This document shows, piece by piece, positions 12,665 through 19,778 of a stretch of 19,778 nucleotides of DNA (position 1 is the first letter of the stretch; every line of letters begins with the position of its first letter). The stretch is taken from positions 1 through 19,778 of the forward strand of contig CABUHE010000033.1 in the NCBI GenBank assembly GCA_902491375.1, in the 5' to 3' direction. The stretch comes from an uncultured Prevotella sp. Its GTDB lineage: Bacteria > Bacteroidota > Bacteroidia > Bacteroidales > Bacteroidaceae. Both the position numbers and the translations under genes were made by a program. A model generated the notes under the pieces. The model did no database searches. It was not told the origin of the DNA and saw only the letters and a program-made list of their open reading frames with translations.

Positions 12665-15394
12665 TTATTTGTTCACAACCTTGAACGACTTTACCTTACG
12701 GCCGTTCGTGGCTTTAAGTATATACACTCCTTTCGGCATTGAAGACAAATCACTGCCGTTCCTGAGGAGTTGTCCGTCAACTGAATATATCTGATAAACG
12801 GTGTAATCAGCTTCATCTGTGCTGACATTCGTAATACCTGTAGCCGCAGACGAAGCACAAAGATTTACGTTACGTACCATACGTTGGTCTTCACCAGAAG
12901 CCTCATCATCGTATGCTGCAAGATTCAGCGTTGTTAATGCTACCGCATTATCGGTCGGCATAATGCTAAGTTCGTTGCCGCTGATGCTTATCTCCCAACC
13001 TTCCGGAACATCATTATCAAATGTAAACCACGGATTCTTGTCATATCCGGCAAAAAGTTTCGTCATATCTACAACTATTGTTTCGCCAGGTTTCAATATG
13101 TAATGAGGCTCAGCTACCCAGTTAAGATACTGTTCAAGATTGGTATACCCCATTGGGGCTTGCCATTCATTGTTGTCCGCGACATAAGGATTTGTACCTT
13201 TTGCATTTTCCCACCAGTCAGGCATTCCGTCCTGATCTGAATCGTAATCAGCCGCACGTTTCTGTCCCTCGACAGGAAAATAGCCGAAACCTTCTGCGTC
13301 CGTCTCACGGTCAATTAGTCCTTTTTTGCCTGAAACACTACCTACGGTGCTTGTTGTCTTCGTCAAAGTCTCGTTCACCATTCTCACGTCATGCTCATCA
13401 AAGAAAGGCTGGTTGGCACCTACATCTGATAGAACAGACTTATAAGCCAAGCGCGCCGGCTGCACCTCAGCCAATGACTCATAGAAAGGCGCATCGACAA
13501 ATACAGGGTCATACTTCTCCTGTCCTTCCGACCAGACTTCCTCATAAGTATCACCATACTTGTCAGGAGTCTGCGTTCCGTCAAGTTCCTCACGTATGTT
13601 ACCCGTCACATAATACTTTTGTGTGCCCTGGGCTGTACCTTCTATCTGCGCACGAAGGAGTTTTTTCTGTGTTGTAGAAGGTCCCATCTTATAATAGTTG
13701 CCAACAAACTGACCTTCATGCGTACCTCCGTCAGTTGCACGGCTTTTCCAGTTGTAGCACACGTTATTGAATATGTCGCTTGCTCCGGCATACTCTCCGT
13801 TGCTCATTCCTCCTCCAAGACTCCAGTTTCGGCCAGAGTTGTGTGCAAGCAAGTTATGATGATAAGATCCGGTCTGTCCACCAATAGTTGCTGCATAACC
13901 GTGGTCTGTGCCGCTTCCATAATTCGGATGGTCAGCAATACACAACGCTTCTGATATCAAAGTACGCTGCAATGTTATATTCCAAGAGTTTCTTGAAGAG
14001 AAAGCCTCGTCTATAGTCCAGCCAATAGAGCAATGATCCATAATAGAATGATTATTTCCGGCCATCCCCATACCGTCAAGTCCGCGAGAAGTATCTCCAT
14101 TATGATAACCTAGGCGAAGACGGACGAAGCGTGTTATACCGTCGTTCGCCATTCCAAAAGGTGAACTGCGGAACAATATTCCTTTACCAGGAGCAGTCTG
14201 TCCAGCTATCGTCACATAAGGGTCCGAGCATGTAAGACGCGCCTTCAGATCTATAGTTCCCTCAACATCAAAAACTATTGTGCGCGGTCCGTCTACTTCT
14301 CTGATTCCATATCTGAATGTCCCAGGTATCGGATTGTCTGTTCCTTCGACATAATCTTCAAGCGATGTAACATGATAAACTACTCCGCCACGACCGCCAA
14401 TGGCATATCTGCCGTAGCCTTCAGCACCGGGAAAAGCATCGCGCCGCGGCCGGAAAGTCCATGTCTCACCTTTGTACGTATTGCCATCCGCATCAACTTC
14501 GTCGACACGCCAATAATAAGTGTAATGTGTACTTAGGTTATTCAGATTGTATTCCGGCTCTGTGAGTTCAGCTATAAGTTCCATTTCGTCCTCCGAGTTG
14601 CCTACATAAAGATTATGTCTGACAGCTGATGATGCCGGTGTCCATTTCAGATTAATCGAACCAGAGTCTGCATTTACATGCAAATCTGAATTCTCCGGTA
14701 CCGGATCAAGTGCCGTAGTCTTTGGGTTAGGCTGATCAAATACAATGCCGTTAATATATATTCCAGTAGAAAGATATTCAACTCCCGACTCAGGTTTGGA
14801 TACAAACGATATTGTAACATCCTGTCCTTCAACAACATCGAATTCAATATAAGCCTGTCCACTTGCAGACGGTGTCTCTGCATCGTTGGTCATCATCACA
14901 CCTGTCAGGTCAGTAGAGCCGTTAATAAGAACATCTATCGGAGCAGTTGCTCCCTGCTTGTTGCGCACACAATTAAGGTAAGCCAAAAGTGAATGGTGAC
15001 CTGACTGCATGCCTTTCAATACTAAATTGATTGTAGCACTCTCGTCTGTAAGCTCTGGAGTATTGCCGTCACTGTCAGAGCCAAGTACTGCAACAGCATC
15101 GCCAACCAGGCGTGCCTTACGGGCGTCGGTCACCAGCGCCTTGTTCCACTGCGGACGCAAAGAACGGTTAGCGATGCCATCCGGTCCGCAATTTATAATA
15201 ATATCAAAGCTCTCTGTTTCACTAACACTGACTTTCATAGTATCAGCCAGCCCCTGCTTTACAGCCCACGACTGGTAGCCTGACTCACAAACCTCAGACA
15301 ACTGTCTGTTGTTCATGTCGAAGTCTATTTTCTGTGCATTCGCAGAAAGTGCCAAAGCACAAAACGAAGTGCCTAAAAGAAGTCTCTTATACAT
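12665..15394 (-). CDS. Secreted family-1-like pectate lyase with fibronectin III and T9SS-type tail
   Basis: This 909-residue enzyme would cleave pectate by beta-elimination outside the cell. Domains in order: signal peptide (1-20, ending ANA-Q); an N-terminal beta-rich module (about 22-225), not identified; a fibronectin type III-like domain (about 228-316, LKWTPASSAVRHNLYV, YTYYWRVDEVDADG); and the parallel beta-helix lyase domain (about 319-660), recognisable by FPGAEGYGRYAIGGRGG, VTIAGQTAPGKGI and IMDHCSIGWTIDEAFSS. Then comes an acidic DSDQDGMPDWWE segment (718-729), probably calcium-binding, a beta-sandwich, and a tail with YQIYSVDGQLL and LSSMPKGVYILKA that resembles a type IX secretion sorting signal. 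No SusC/SusD or regulator genes flank it. No exact -7 box was found upstream. Confidence 0.9.
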   Translation of the reverse strand: MYKRLLLGTSFCALALSANAQKIDFDMNNRQLSEVCESGYQSWAVKQGLADTMKVSVSETESFDIIINCGPDGIANRSLRPQWNKALVTDARKARLVGDAVAVLGSDSDGNTPELTDESATINLVLKGMQSGHHSLLAYLNCVRNKQGATAPIDVLINGSTDLTGVMMTNDAETPSASGQAYIEFDVVEGQDVTISFVSKPESGVEYLSTGIYINGIVFDQPNPKTTALDPVPENSDLHVNADSGSINLKWTPASSAVRHNLYVGNSEDEMELIAELTEPEYNLNNLSTHYTYYWRVDEVDADGNTYKGETWTFRPRRDAFPGAEGYGRYAIGGRGGVVYHVTSLEDYVEGTDNPIPGTFRYGIREVDGPRTIVFDVEGTIDLKARLTCSDPYVTIAGQTAPGKGILFRSSPFGMANDGITRFVRLRLGYHNGDTSRGLDGMGMAGNNHSIMDHCSIGWTIDEAFSSRNSWNITLQRTLISEALCIADHPNYGSGTDHGYAATIGGQTGSYHHNLLAHNSGRNWSLGGGMSNGEYAGASDIFNNVCYNWKSRATDGGTHEGQFVGNYYKMGPSTTQKKLLRAQIEGTAQGTQKYYVTGNIREELDGTQTPDKYGDTYEEVWSEGQEKYDPVFVDAPFYESLAEVQPARLAYKSVLSDVGANQPFFDEHDVRMVNETLTKTTSTVGSVSGKKGLIDRETDAEGFGYFPVEGQKRAADYDSDQDGMPDWWENAKGTNPYVADNNEWQAPMGYTNLEQYLNWVAEPHYILKPGETIVVDMTKLFAGYDKNPWFTFDNDVPEGWEISISGNELSIMPTDNAVALTTLNLAAYDDEASGEDQRMVRNVNLCASSAATGITNVSTDEADYTVYQIYSVDGQLLRNGSDLSSMPKGVYILKATNGRKVKSFKVVNK

Positions 15395-15658
15395 AAATTA
15401 ATAAGGTTAATAAATTATTTGTTTATATAACTCCTGAAGCCAAACATTTGTAACCTTAAATATCAAATAACAAAGACTTTGTATCAAAAAGGTATGAAAG
15501 CAGCAAATCATGCAACATTCATCAACAACAGCTTAAATGATGAATAATACCTCAATGACAGTACTGAAATCATCTTTCTGACACGTTTTTCATTATCGTG
15601 ACATTATAATAATTTATAAAAATACACTTTTTATGCAGTTAATATGATTCTTTTTTAT

Positions 15659-15666
15659 TATCTTTG
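15659..15666 (+). promoter_or_regulatory. Putative -7 element for the lysO leader
   Basis: TATCTTTG followed by CACC is an exact match to TAnnTTTG. No TTTG lies 20 nt upstream. If used, transcription starts near 15672 and the leader before the first LysO gene is about 410 nt. Confidence 0.5.
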
Positions 15667-15849
15667 CACCCGAAAAAAGAACCAACTGTGGATATTGTAT
15701 GATAAAATTCGCAACACATGAAACAAAAATTTTCGGTATGTGCAGGAATAATCCGGCGCACGTACTGTCAGTTGTTCATGTCCATTGGTTCAGCGGATTC
15801 ATCTGATAAGCAGATTCCTTATTCCCGAATAGACATTTTTCCACACTCA

Positions 15850-15996
15850 CATGGACTATCATTCTGTCCATGCGACACAAACCGTCTTCATCTTTGAAGG
15901 CAGTTTTAGCGGTGCCGTCTATTCCGGACAACAATTTTATTCTTTATCTAAAAGCCTGTGCAACAAGGCAATACAGTCTGTCATGTATCATGACAG
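15850..15996 (+). other. Perfect hairpins in the lysO leader
   Basis: CATGGAC (15850-15856) pairs with GTCCATG (15866-15872) around a 9-nt loop. CTGTCATG (15978-15985) pairs with CATGACAG (15989-15996) around TAT. A smaller stem ATCTG/CAGAT lies at 15801-15815. None has a T-run. They suggest a structured leader; I do not recognise a known riboswitch. Confidence 0.4.
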
Positions 15997-16079
15997 GACA
16001 GATAAGACTGCGTCCAAAACTTTCAAAGAGAAGTCCGGATGCACATTAAACTCACAACAAAAACAAAGAGGAACTTGCA

Positions 16080-16364
16080 ATGTTTAACGTATTGATATTA
16101 TTATCTGTCGGCATACTTATAGGCTACTTGATGCGAAATGCCGGCTTTATGAAACACATAGACAAAAGTATTTCAGCCACAGTGCTGATCATGCTTTTCG
16201 TATTCGGCCTCACAATAGGCAGCGACACACAACTCGTATCAAACATAGGGAGGTTTGGCGCGCAGGCTGTTGTCCTTGCACTTGCAGGCGTTACAGGAAG
16301 TCTTGTCATGTCTTATTTAGTATATTGGCTGATGTTCAGAAAAAAGAAAGGAGGTAAAAAATGA
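16080..16364 (+). CDS. LysO exporter, N-terminal half
   Basis: The 94-residue membrane protein corresponds to the first part of LysO (YbjE), the lysine exporter that in E. coli is one polypeptide of about 300 residues. Three hydrophobic helices are visible (about 1-18, 30-48 and 63-88), with the family-like FVFGLTIGSD segment between the second and third. AAAGAGGAA lies seven bases before the ATG. The stop overlaps the next start as ATGA (16361-16364), and the second gene's ribosome binding site (AAGGAGG, 16348-16354) is inside this gene, so the two halves are made together. Two-gene LysO arrangements are familiar in Bacteroidetes, so this is not read as a frameshift. Substrate is inferred from the family. 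Confidence 0.8.
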   Translation: MFNVLILLSVGILIGYLMRNAGFMKHIDKSISATVLIMLFVFGLTIGSDTQLVSNIGRFGAQAVVLALAGVTGSLVMSYLVYWLMFRKKKGGKK

Positions 16365-16987
16365 AAGACTGCATGAGAGTATTAGCTGCATTTGCGGCTG
16401 GAATAATTATAGGATTACTAGGACTTGTACCCAAAAGTTCCCTGCCCGACGGCTCTGCAATGTTCATCTTGTATGCTCTGATATTACAAGTAGGCCTAAG
16501 CATCGGGTCAAGCGGGCGTCTTAAAGAGATGTCAGGCGTGTTTGTGCCTAAGATGTTGCTGCTACCACTGTCAACGATTGCCGGCACACTGCTCTTCTCT
16601 GTAATCGCAAGTATGTTCATTTCACGCTGGGGCGTAGCCGACTGTCTGGCTGTCGGCAGCGGATTTGCGTACTATTCACTGTCGTCCGTACTGATAACAG
16701 AGCTGAAAAGTGCATCTGCCGGGGTGCAGATAGCCACCGAACTCGGCACTCTGGCACTGCTTGCCAACATTGTGCGTGAGATAGTTTCGCTGCTCGGCGC
16801 TCCTCTGTTTGCACGCATTTTCGGTAAACTTGCACCAATATCTGCCGCCGGAATAAACTCTATGGACGTGCTTCTGCCTACCATCAGCCGCTATTCAGGC
16901 AAGGATATGATTCCCGTTGCGATTATCCACGGCATCATTCTGGAACTGTCTGTACCTATGCTTGTTACGGTCTTTTGCAACATATAA
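16361..16987 (+). CDS. lysO: LysO exporter, C-terminal half
   Basis: The 208-residue polytopic protein matches the larger, conserved part of LysO. Diagnostic stretches are GSGFAYYSLSSVLITE (about 99-114), corresponding to the SGFGWYSLS region of E. coli LysO, and INSMDVLLPTISRYSG (about 165-180), corresponding to its SMD-LP motif. About five or six hydrophobic helices are visible, and the first (RVLAAFAAGIIIGLLGLVP) starts directly after the coupled ATG. It would form one transporter with the product of the overlapping upstream gene and move lysine or a toxic analogue out of the cell; the substrate is inferred from the family. A strong bidirectional terminator follows. Confidence 0.86.
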   Translation: MKDCMRVLAAFAAGIIIGLLGLVPKSSLPDGSAMFILYALILQVGLSIGSSGRLKEMSGVFVPKMLLLPLSTIAGTLLFSVIASMFISRWGVADCLAVGSGFAYYSLSSVLITELKSASAGVQIATELGTLALLANIVREIVSLLGAPLFARIFGKLAPISAAGINSMDVLLPTISRYSGKDMIPVAIIHGIILELSVPMLVTVFCNI

Positions 16988-17055
16988 GGCCTAAAAAGCA
17001 GACTATTGGAGAATTTTCAAATAAAGAAAACAATCATACAACAATTAAAACAAAT

Positions 17056-17098
17056 AAGTGCGGCTTACGTTTTATTAAGAAGAACGTAAGCCGCACTT
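17056..17098. terminator. Bidirectional terminator between lysO and pyrH
   Basis: A perfect 16-bp stem, AAGTGCGGCTTACGTT (17056-17071) with AACGTAAGCCGCACTT (17083-17098), surrounds an 11-nt loop. It lies between the convergent lysO and pyrH genes. On the minus strand it is followed by an ATTTGTTTTAATTG run, and on the plus strand by GTTATATC, so it fits pyrH termination best and probably serves both. Confidence 0.82.
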
Positions 17099-17130
17099 GT
17101 TATATCAATGTTCCGTCAAAGACTGTCAAA

Positions 17131-17841
17131 TCAGTTATGTACCAACGTTCCGATATTTTCACCATCAAGAACGCGCTTCAGATTACCTACAACATCCATG
17201 TTGAACACGTAAATAGGCAGGTTGTTCTCCTTACACATAGTCGTAGCTGTAAGATCCATAACTTTCAGTCCACGTGTGTAAATCTCGTCGTATGTAATGT
17301 CGCTGAACTTCGTTGCGGTCGGATCTTTCTCCGGGTCAGCAGTATAGATACCGTCAACACGTGTACCTTTCAGCATGACATCAGCCTCGATTTCAATACC
17401 ACGCAGCGAGCTTCCCGTGTCAGTTGTGAAATAAGGTGAGCCTGTTCCTGCACTGAATATGCAGATATAGCCAGCCTCCATTGCCTCGATAGCTTTCCAC
17501 TTACTGTAAAACTCGCCGATTGGCTCCATACGTATGGCAGTCATAACCTTGTTCTTCACGCCTAAAGCTCCAAGCGCAGAGCTGAGCGCAAGCGAGTTGA
17601 TTACTGTCGCACACATACCCATCTGGTCGCCCTTCACACGGTCGAAGCCTTTGCCGGCACCGCTGAGTCCACGGAAAATGTTACCTCCACCGATTACAAT
17701 TCCAATCTGAACACCCATGTCATGAACTTCCTTTATCTGGCGCGCATAGTCTGACAAGCGCTCCGGGTCGATGCCGAAATGCTGGTTGCCCATAAGGCTT
17801 TCACCGCTGAGTTTCAGCAATATACGTTTATACTTTGCCAT
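17131..17841 (-). CDS. pyrH: UMP kinase
   Basis: The 236-residue cytosolic enzyme phosphorylates UMP to UDP with ATP, the step that feeds pyrimidine nucleotide synthesis. It belongs to the amino-acid-kinase fold, not the P-loop kinases. Key motifs are LLKLSGESLMG (8-18), IGIVIGGGNIFRG (46-58), and the UMP/ATP-site segment SAGTGSPYFTTDTGSSLR (130-147), followed by YTADPEKDP (166-174). The frame extends upstream to a TTG at 17868, but the ATG at 17841 (MAKYKRILLKLSGE) is the usual family start. It is not next to frr or tsf, its common partners elsewhere. birA lies 95 bases upstream on the same strand. Confidence 0.96.
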   Translation of the reverse strand: MAKYKRILLKLSGESLMGNQHFGIDPERLSDYARQIKEVHDMGVQIGIVIGGGNIFRGLSGAGKGFDRVKGDQMGMCATVINSLALSSALGALGVKNKVMTAIRMEPIGEFYSKWKAIEAMEAGYICIFSAGTGSPYFTTDTGSSLRGIEIEADVMLKGTRVDGIYTADPEKDPTATKFSDITYDEIYTRGLKVMDLTATTMCKENNLPIYVFNMDVVGNLKRVLDGENIGTLVHN

Positions 17842-17936
17842 AATTTTTGTTTTAATATTTATAATCAATTACTAAAAATCAAGTCTATCTCTGCACTGCA
17901 ATGCACATATCGGAACATTGACGGCCACTGTCGTAA

Positions 17937-18674
17937 TTACCTTATGACTGCCTCAACCTCCTTGAACAGATAAGAACTAAGACTACCGTCCTCACGACGC
18001 AGCACAAGACGGCCATCCGGCTCAATGCACTCGATAGCTGCCATAAACTCTCCGTCCGTATCACGATAAGCATGAAAACCCTCGCGACGATACAAGACGG
18101 AAGCATACCGCCCGTCAATCTCGTCATATCTTCCGGCATTAACCATGCCCAACAAAGGCTCATAACACTCAAGAAAAGCGTCCATAACCTCTTCTCTGTC
18201 CACGTCGCGGCCCAATATCAAACTGAGCGACACAGGATTAGGCACACTACTTGTGAACACACGCTGGTTGATATTTATACCTGTGCCAAGAGTACAGTTG
18301 CCGACAAGGCCATGACTTATGGTACATTCTGACAACGTACCGCTTATTTTCTTGTCGCGCCAGTACACATCGTTTGGCCATTTAACTGTCATGTCTGAAG
18401 CATAACGCGCCAAAGCGTCACGCACAGCAAGCGCTCCGGCCTCAAGCATCACGAACTGACGCCTGGCATCAAGGTTTTCCGGATAGGTCTTAACGCTGAA
18501 CAAAAGGTTCTTTCCTGTCTCACTCTCCCATTTGTTAGTGCCCTGTCCGTGCCCTGTCTTCTGAAACTCGGCAGTTACAACGGTCATCAGCGAGCCTTCC
18601 TCGCCACGGTATTCGTGCATGAAGTGATTGGTAGAGTCTGTATCGTTTAGCCTTATCGTTTTTATCTTTTCCAT
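17937..18674 (-). CDS. birA: Biotin--[acetyl-CoA-carboxylase] ligase
   Basis: The 245-residue enzyme activates biotin as biotinyl-AMP and attaches it to the carrier lysine of biotin-dependent carboxylases. Landmarks are NDTDSTNHF (10-18), the biotin-adenylate loop TGHGQGTNKWES (40-51), KWPNDVYW (98-105) and LGTGININQ (129-137). There is no N-terminal helix-turn-helix, so it is a ligase only and not a repressor like the E. coli protein. The ATG at 18674 fits the family start; an in-frame ATG at 18722 directly abuts the yraN stop and would add 16 residues unlike the family. The tight linkage suggests a yraN-birA operon. Confidence 0.93.
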   Translation of the reverse strand: MEKIKTIRLNDTDSTNHFMHEYRGEEGSLMTVVTAEFQKTGHGQGTNKWESETGKNLLFSVKTYPENLDARRQFVMLEAGALAVRDALARYASDMTVKWPNDVYWRDKKISGTLSECTISHGLVGNCTLGTGININQRVFTSSVPNPVSLSLILGRDVDREEVMDAFLECYEPLLGMVNAGRYDEIDGRYASVLYRREGFHAYRDTDGEFMAAIECIEPDGRLVLRREDGSLSSYLFKEVEAVIR

Positions 18675-18722
18675 TATTATAAAGTGCGCCCGCAGCACAA
18701 CAGCGGCAGGCTTTACATCCAT

Positions 18723-19091
18723 TCAACTGTTCATAGGGTTAAAGGCATTCTCGATATGGTTGATGTTACATTCGCCGCCGGCAGTTCCCGTAACGGTAAC
18801 AATATCAAAACGCAGAGGCATCTCGATACCGTAATAGGTAACATACTTCATCGCAGCAAGCCCAAGGTTGTGCATCTTGCGCGAGTCAACGGCAAGCTCA
18901 GGCGCCATTATGTCGTCAGTTTTTCTGGTCTTAACCTCTACAACGACGAGCTGGTCAGCGTCAATGGCCACAATGTCGAGGTCGCGGTGTCCGTCGCGCC
19001 AGTTGCGGTGCAGTATGCGGAAACCGCCCTGCTCAAGATATTCGGCAGCCATCTGCTCACCCCAGCGTCCACGGTCGTTATGTTCAGCCAT
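18723..19091 (-). CDS. yraN: UPF0102/YraN family protein
   Basis: The 122-residue protein belongs to the YraN family, small proteins with an endonuclease-like (Holliday-junction-resolvase-like) fold. The family opening RGRWGEQMAAEYLEQGGFRI (7-26) and the core RDLDIVAIDADQLVVVEVKT (36-55) are clear, with the nuclease-like acidic residues D39, E52 and K54 retained. The biochemical activity of the family is not firmly established. It is the first gene of the probable yraN-birA unit, divergent from tadA. Confidence 0.92.
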   Translation of the reverse strand: MAEHNDRGRWGEQMAAEYLEQGGFRILHRNWRDGHRDLDIVAIDADQLVVVEVKTRKTDDIMAPELAVDSRKMHNLGLAAMKYVTYYGIEMPLRFDIVTVTGTAGGECNINHIENAFNPMNS

Positions 19092-19170
19092 ATTTTCTTC
19101 TGCCTTTCAGAGAACGTCAGCAACTGCGGCATGCACACGGCAAGGCACAGCACAGTTCTCTCCTTTTCTG

Positions 19171-19178
19171 CAAAAATA
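19171..19178 (-). promoter_or_regulatory. Putative -7 element for yraN-birA
   Basis: On the minus strand TATTTTTG (complement of 19171-19178) matches TAnnTTTG and lies about 80 nt before the yraN start. No matching -33 box is present at the usual distance. Confidence 0.35.
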
Positions 19179-19222
19179 CAACTTTTTCCACAATATCCAC
19201 GTCCCGAAAAGCTGAAATTTGG

Positions 19223-19230
19223 TACTTTTG
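19223..19230 (+). promoter_or_regulatory. Putative -7 element for tadA
   Basis: TACTTTTG, followed by CACG, matches TAnnTTTG and lies 28 bases before the tadA ATG, the same spacing as the -7 box of psd. No TTTG is found 20 nt upstream. Confidence 0.5.
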
Positions 19231-19258
19231 CACGACATAAAAGCAACAAAAAACAATT

Positions 19259-19708
19259 ATGGAAGACAACCAACTGAAAAAAGACGAGCAATATATGCGC
19301 AAGGCTCTTGCCGAAGCTGAAACGGCACGGCAGGAAGGCGAGATACCAATCGGGGCTGTGATAGTGTGCAAAGACAGGATTATATCTCGTGCGCACAACC
19401 TTACCGAAACGCTATGCGACTGCACAGCGCACGCTGAAATGCAGGCTATAACGTCGGCGACAAACTGTCTCGGCGGTAAATATCTTACCGACTGTACGCT
19501 TTACGTTACGGTAGAACCATGCGTGATGTGCGCCGGAGCTATTGGCTGGGCACAGATTAAGCGTGTCGTATATGGCGCGCCTGATGTAAAGAGAGGATTT
19601 ACTGTCTTTGCGCCGAAAGCACTGCACAGCAAAGCTACGGTAACCAGTGGAGTGCTTGAAGATGAATGCCGTCAGATAATGCAGGATTTCTTCAAGAATA
19701 AACGCTGA
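19259..19708 (+). CDS. tadA: tRNA adenosine(34) deaminase
   Basis: The 149-residue zinc enzyme deaminates the wobble adenosine of tRNA-Arg(ACG) to inosine. The cytidine-deaminase fold is clear: the first zinc/proton-shuttle motif is AHAEMQAI (57-64, H58 and E60) and the second is EPCVMCAGAI (86-95, C88 and C91). The N-terminal YMRKALAEAETARQEGEIPI and the segment VVYGAPDVKRG match the TadA subgroup rather than free-base or nucleoside deaminases. Length is as expected for the family. It has its own promoter-like box 28 bases upstream and is divergent from yraN. After the stop at 19706-19708, only 70 bases remain and nothing further is identified. Confidence 0.95.
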   Translation: MEDNQLKKDEQYMRKALAEAETARQEGEIPIGAVIVCKDRIISRAHNLTETLCDCTAHAEMQAITSATNCLGGKYLTDCTLYVTVEPCVMCAGAIGWAQIKRVVYGAPDVKRGFTVFAPKALHSKATVTSGVLEDECRQIMQDFFKNKR

Positions 19709-19778
19709 CAGTTATTATTTTTATTAACGTGAGTTCGGTATAATAATCTTATGCAATAAGCCTGCTTTTATCAATGAT

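Larger units (their letters stand above)
15395..16079. other. Divergent intergenic region with long lysO leader
   Basis: This 685-base region lies between the divergent pectate lyase and LysO genes. It holds a small palindrome ACAAAGACTTTGT (15470-15482), a -7 box at 15659-15666, and about 410 bases of predicted leader with hairpins. Two small plus-strand frames occur: 35 codons at 15699-15806 and 78 codons at 15851-16087, the latter overlapping the LysO start. Neither has a visible ribosome binding site or recognisable domain, so neither is called as a gene. Confidence 0.55.

Noticed and set aside
13153..13677. 174-codon plus-strand frame
   Set aside because: It is antisense to the pectate lyase coding sequence and shows no recognisable domain.
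15699..15806. 35-codon frame as a leader peptide for amino-acid attenuation
   Set aside because: It has no run of lysine codons, no clear ribosome binding site, and no terminator/antiterminator pair was seen after it.
15851..16087. 78-codon plus-strand frame before LysO
   Set aside because: No ribosome binding site, composition unlike its neighbours, and it overlaps the well-supported LysO start; kept only as a note in the leader.
16361..16364. LysO split as a frameshift or sequencing error
   Set aside because: A strong Shine-Dalgarno precedes the second ATG and the ATGA overlap is a normal coupling arrangement; two-gene LysO is familiar in this phylum.
18675..18722. Upstream ATG for birA at 18722
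   Set aside because: The extra 16 residues do not resemble the family start, whereas MEKIKTIRLNDTDSTN from 18674 does. The upstream start cannot be fully excluded because it abuts the yraN stop.

Overview
The window looks like a chromosomal segment of a Bacteroidales bacterium, most likely Prevotella or a close relative. The grounds are: exact matches to the Bacteroidetes promoter form (TTTG, 20-nt spacer, TAnnTTTG) before dnaE and psd; families largely restricted to the phylum (DUF4251, DUF4834); a secreted pectate lyase with a type IX secretion-like tail; a two-gene LysO exporter; and the gene order trxA-dnaE beside psd-pssA-DUF4834. Genus is inference; no rRNA or tRNA gene is visible.

Layout. 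71-751 (-) encodes a zinc-ribbon/flavin-binding-like stress protein. 806-978 is a long imperfect palindrome that looks like a dispersed repeat. 1217-2326 (+) holds a secreted DUF4251 protein and a GNAT acetyltransferase. 2345-4838 (-) holds an unusual ECF sigma factor fused to a membrane helix and a beta-barrel-like domain, followed by a SAM methyltransferase whose Shine-Dalgarno sits in a hairpin. 5215-9353 (-) holds trxA and dnaE. 9354-10012 is gene-free. A small secreted CarboxypepD_reg-like protein (10013-10483, -) is divergent from the phosphatidylethanolamine operon psd-pssA-DUF4834 (10681-12524, +). A 909-residue pectate lyase follows (12665-15394, -), then a long structured leader and a split lysine exporter (16080-16987, +). 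pyrH, birA and yraN (-) and tadA (+) close the window.

Most of the content is housekeeping: DNA replication, thiol redox, phospholipid synthesis, UMP phosphorylation, protein biotinylation and tRNA wobble editing. The points that stand out are the sigma factor/barrel fusion, two intergenic arrays of 15-bp palindromes spaced exactly 22 bp apart (5003-5090 and 9667-9754), the palindromic element at 806-978, the hairpin over the methyltransferase ribosome binding site, and the roughly 410-nt leader of the LysO pair. No CRISPR array, prophage or intact insertion sequence was seen.
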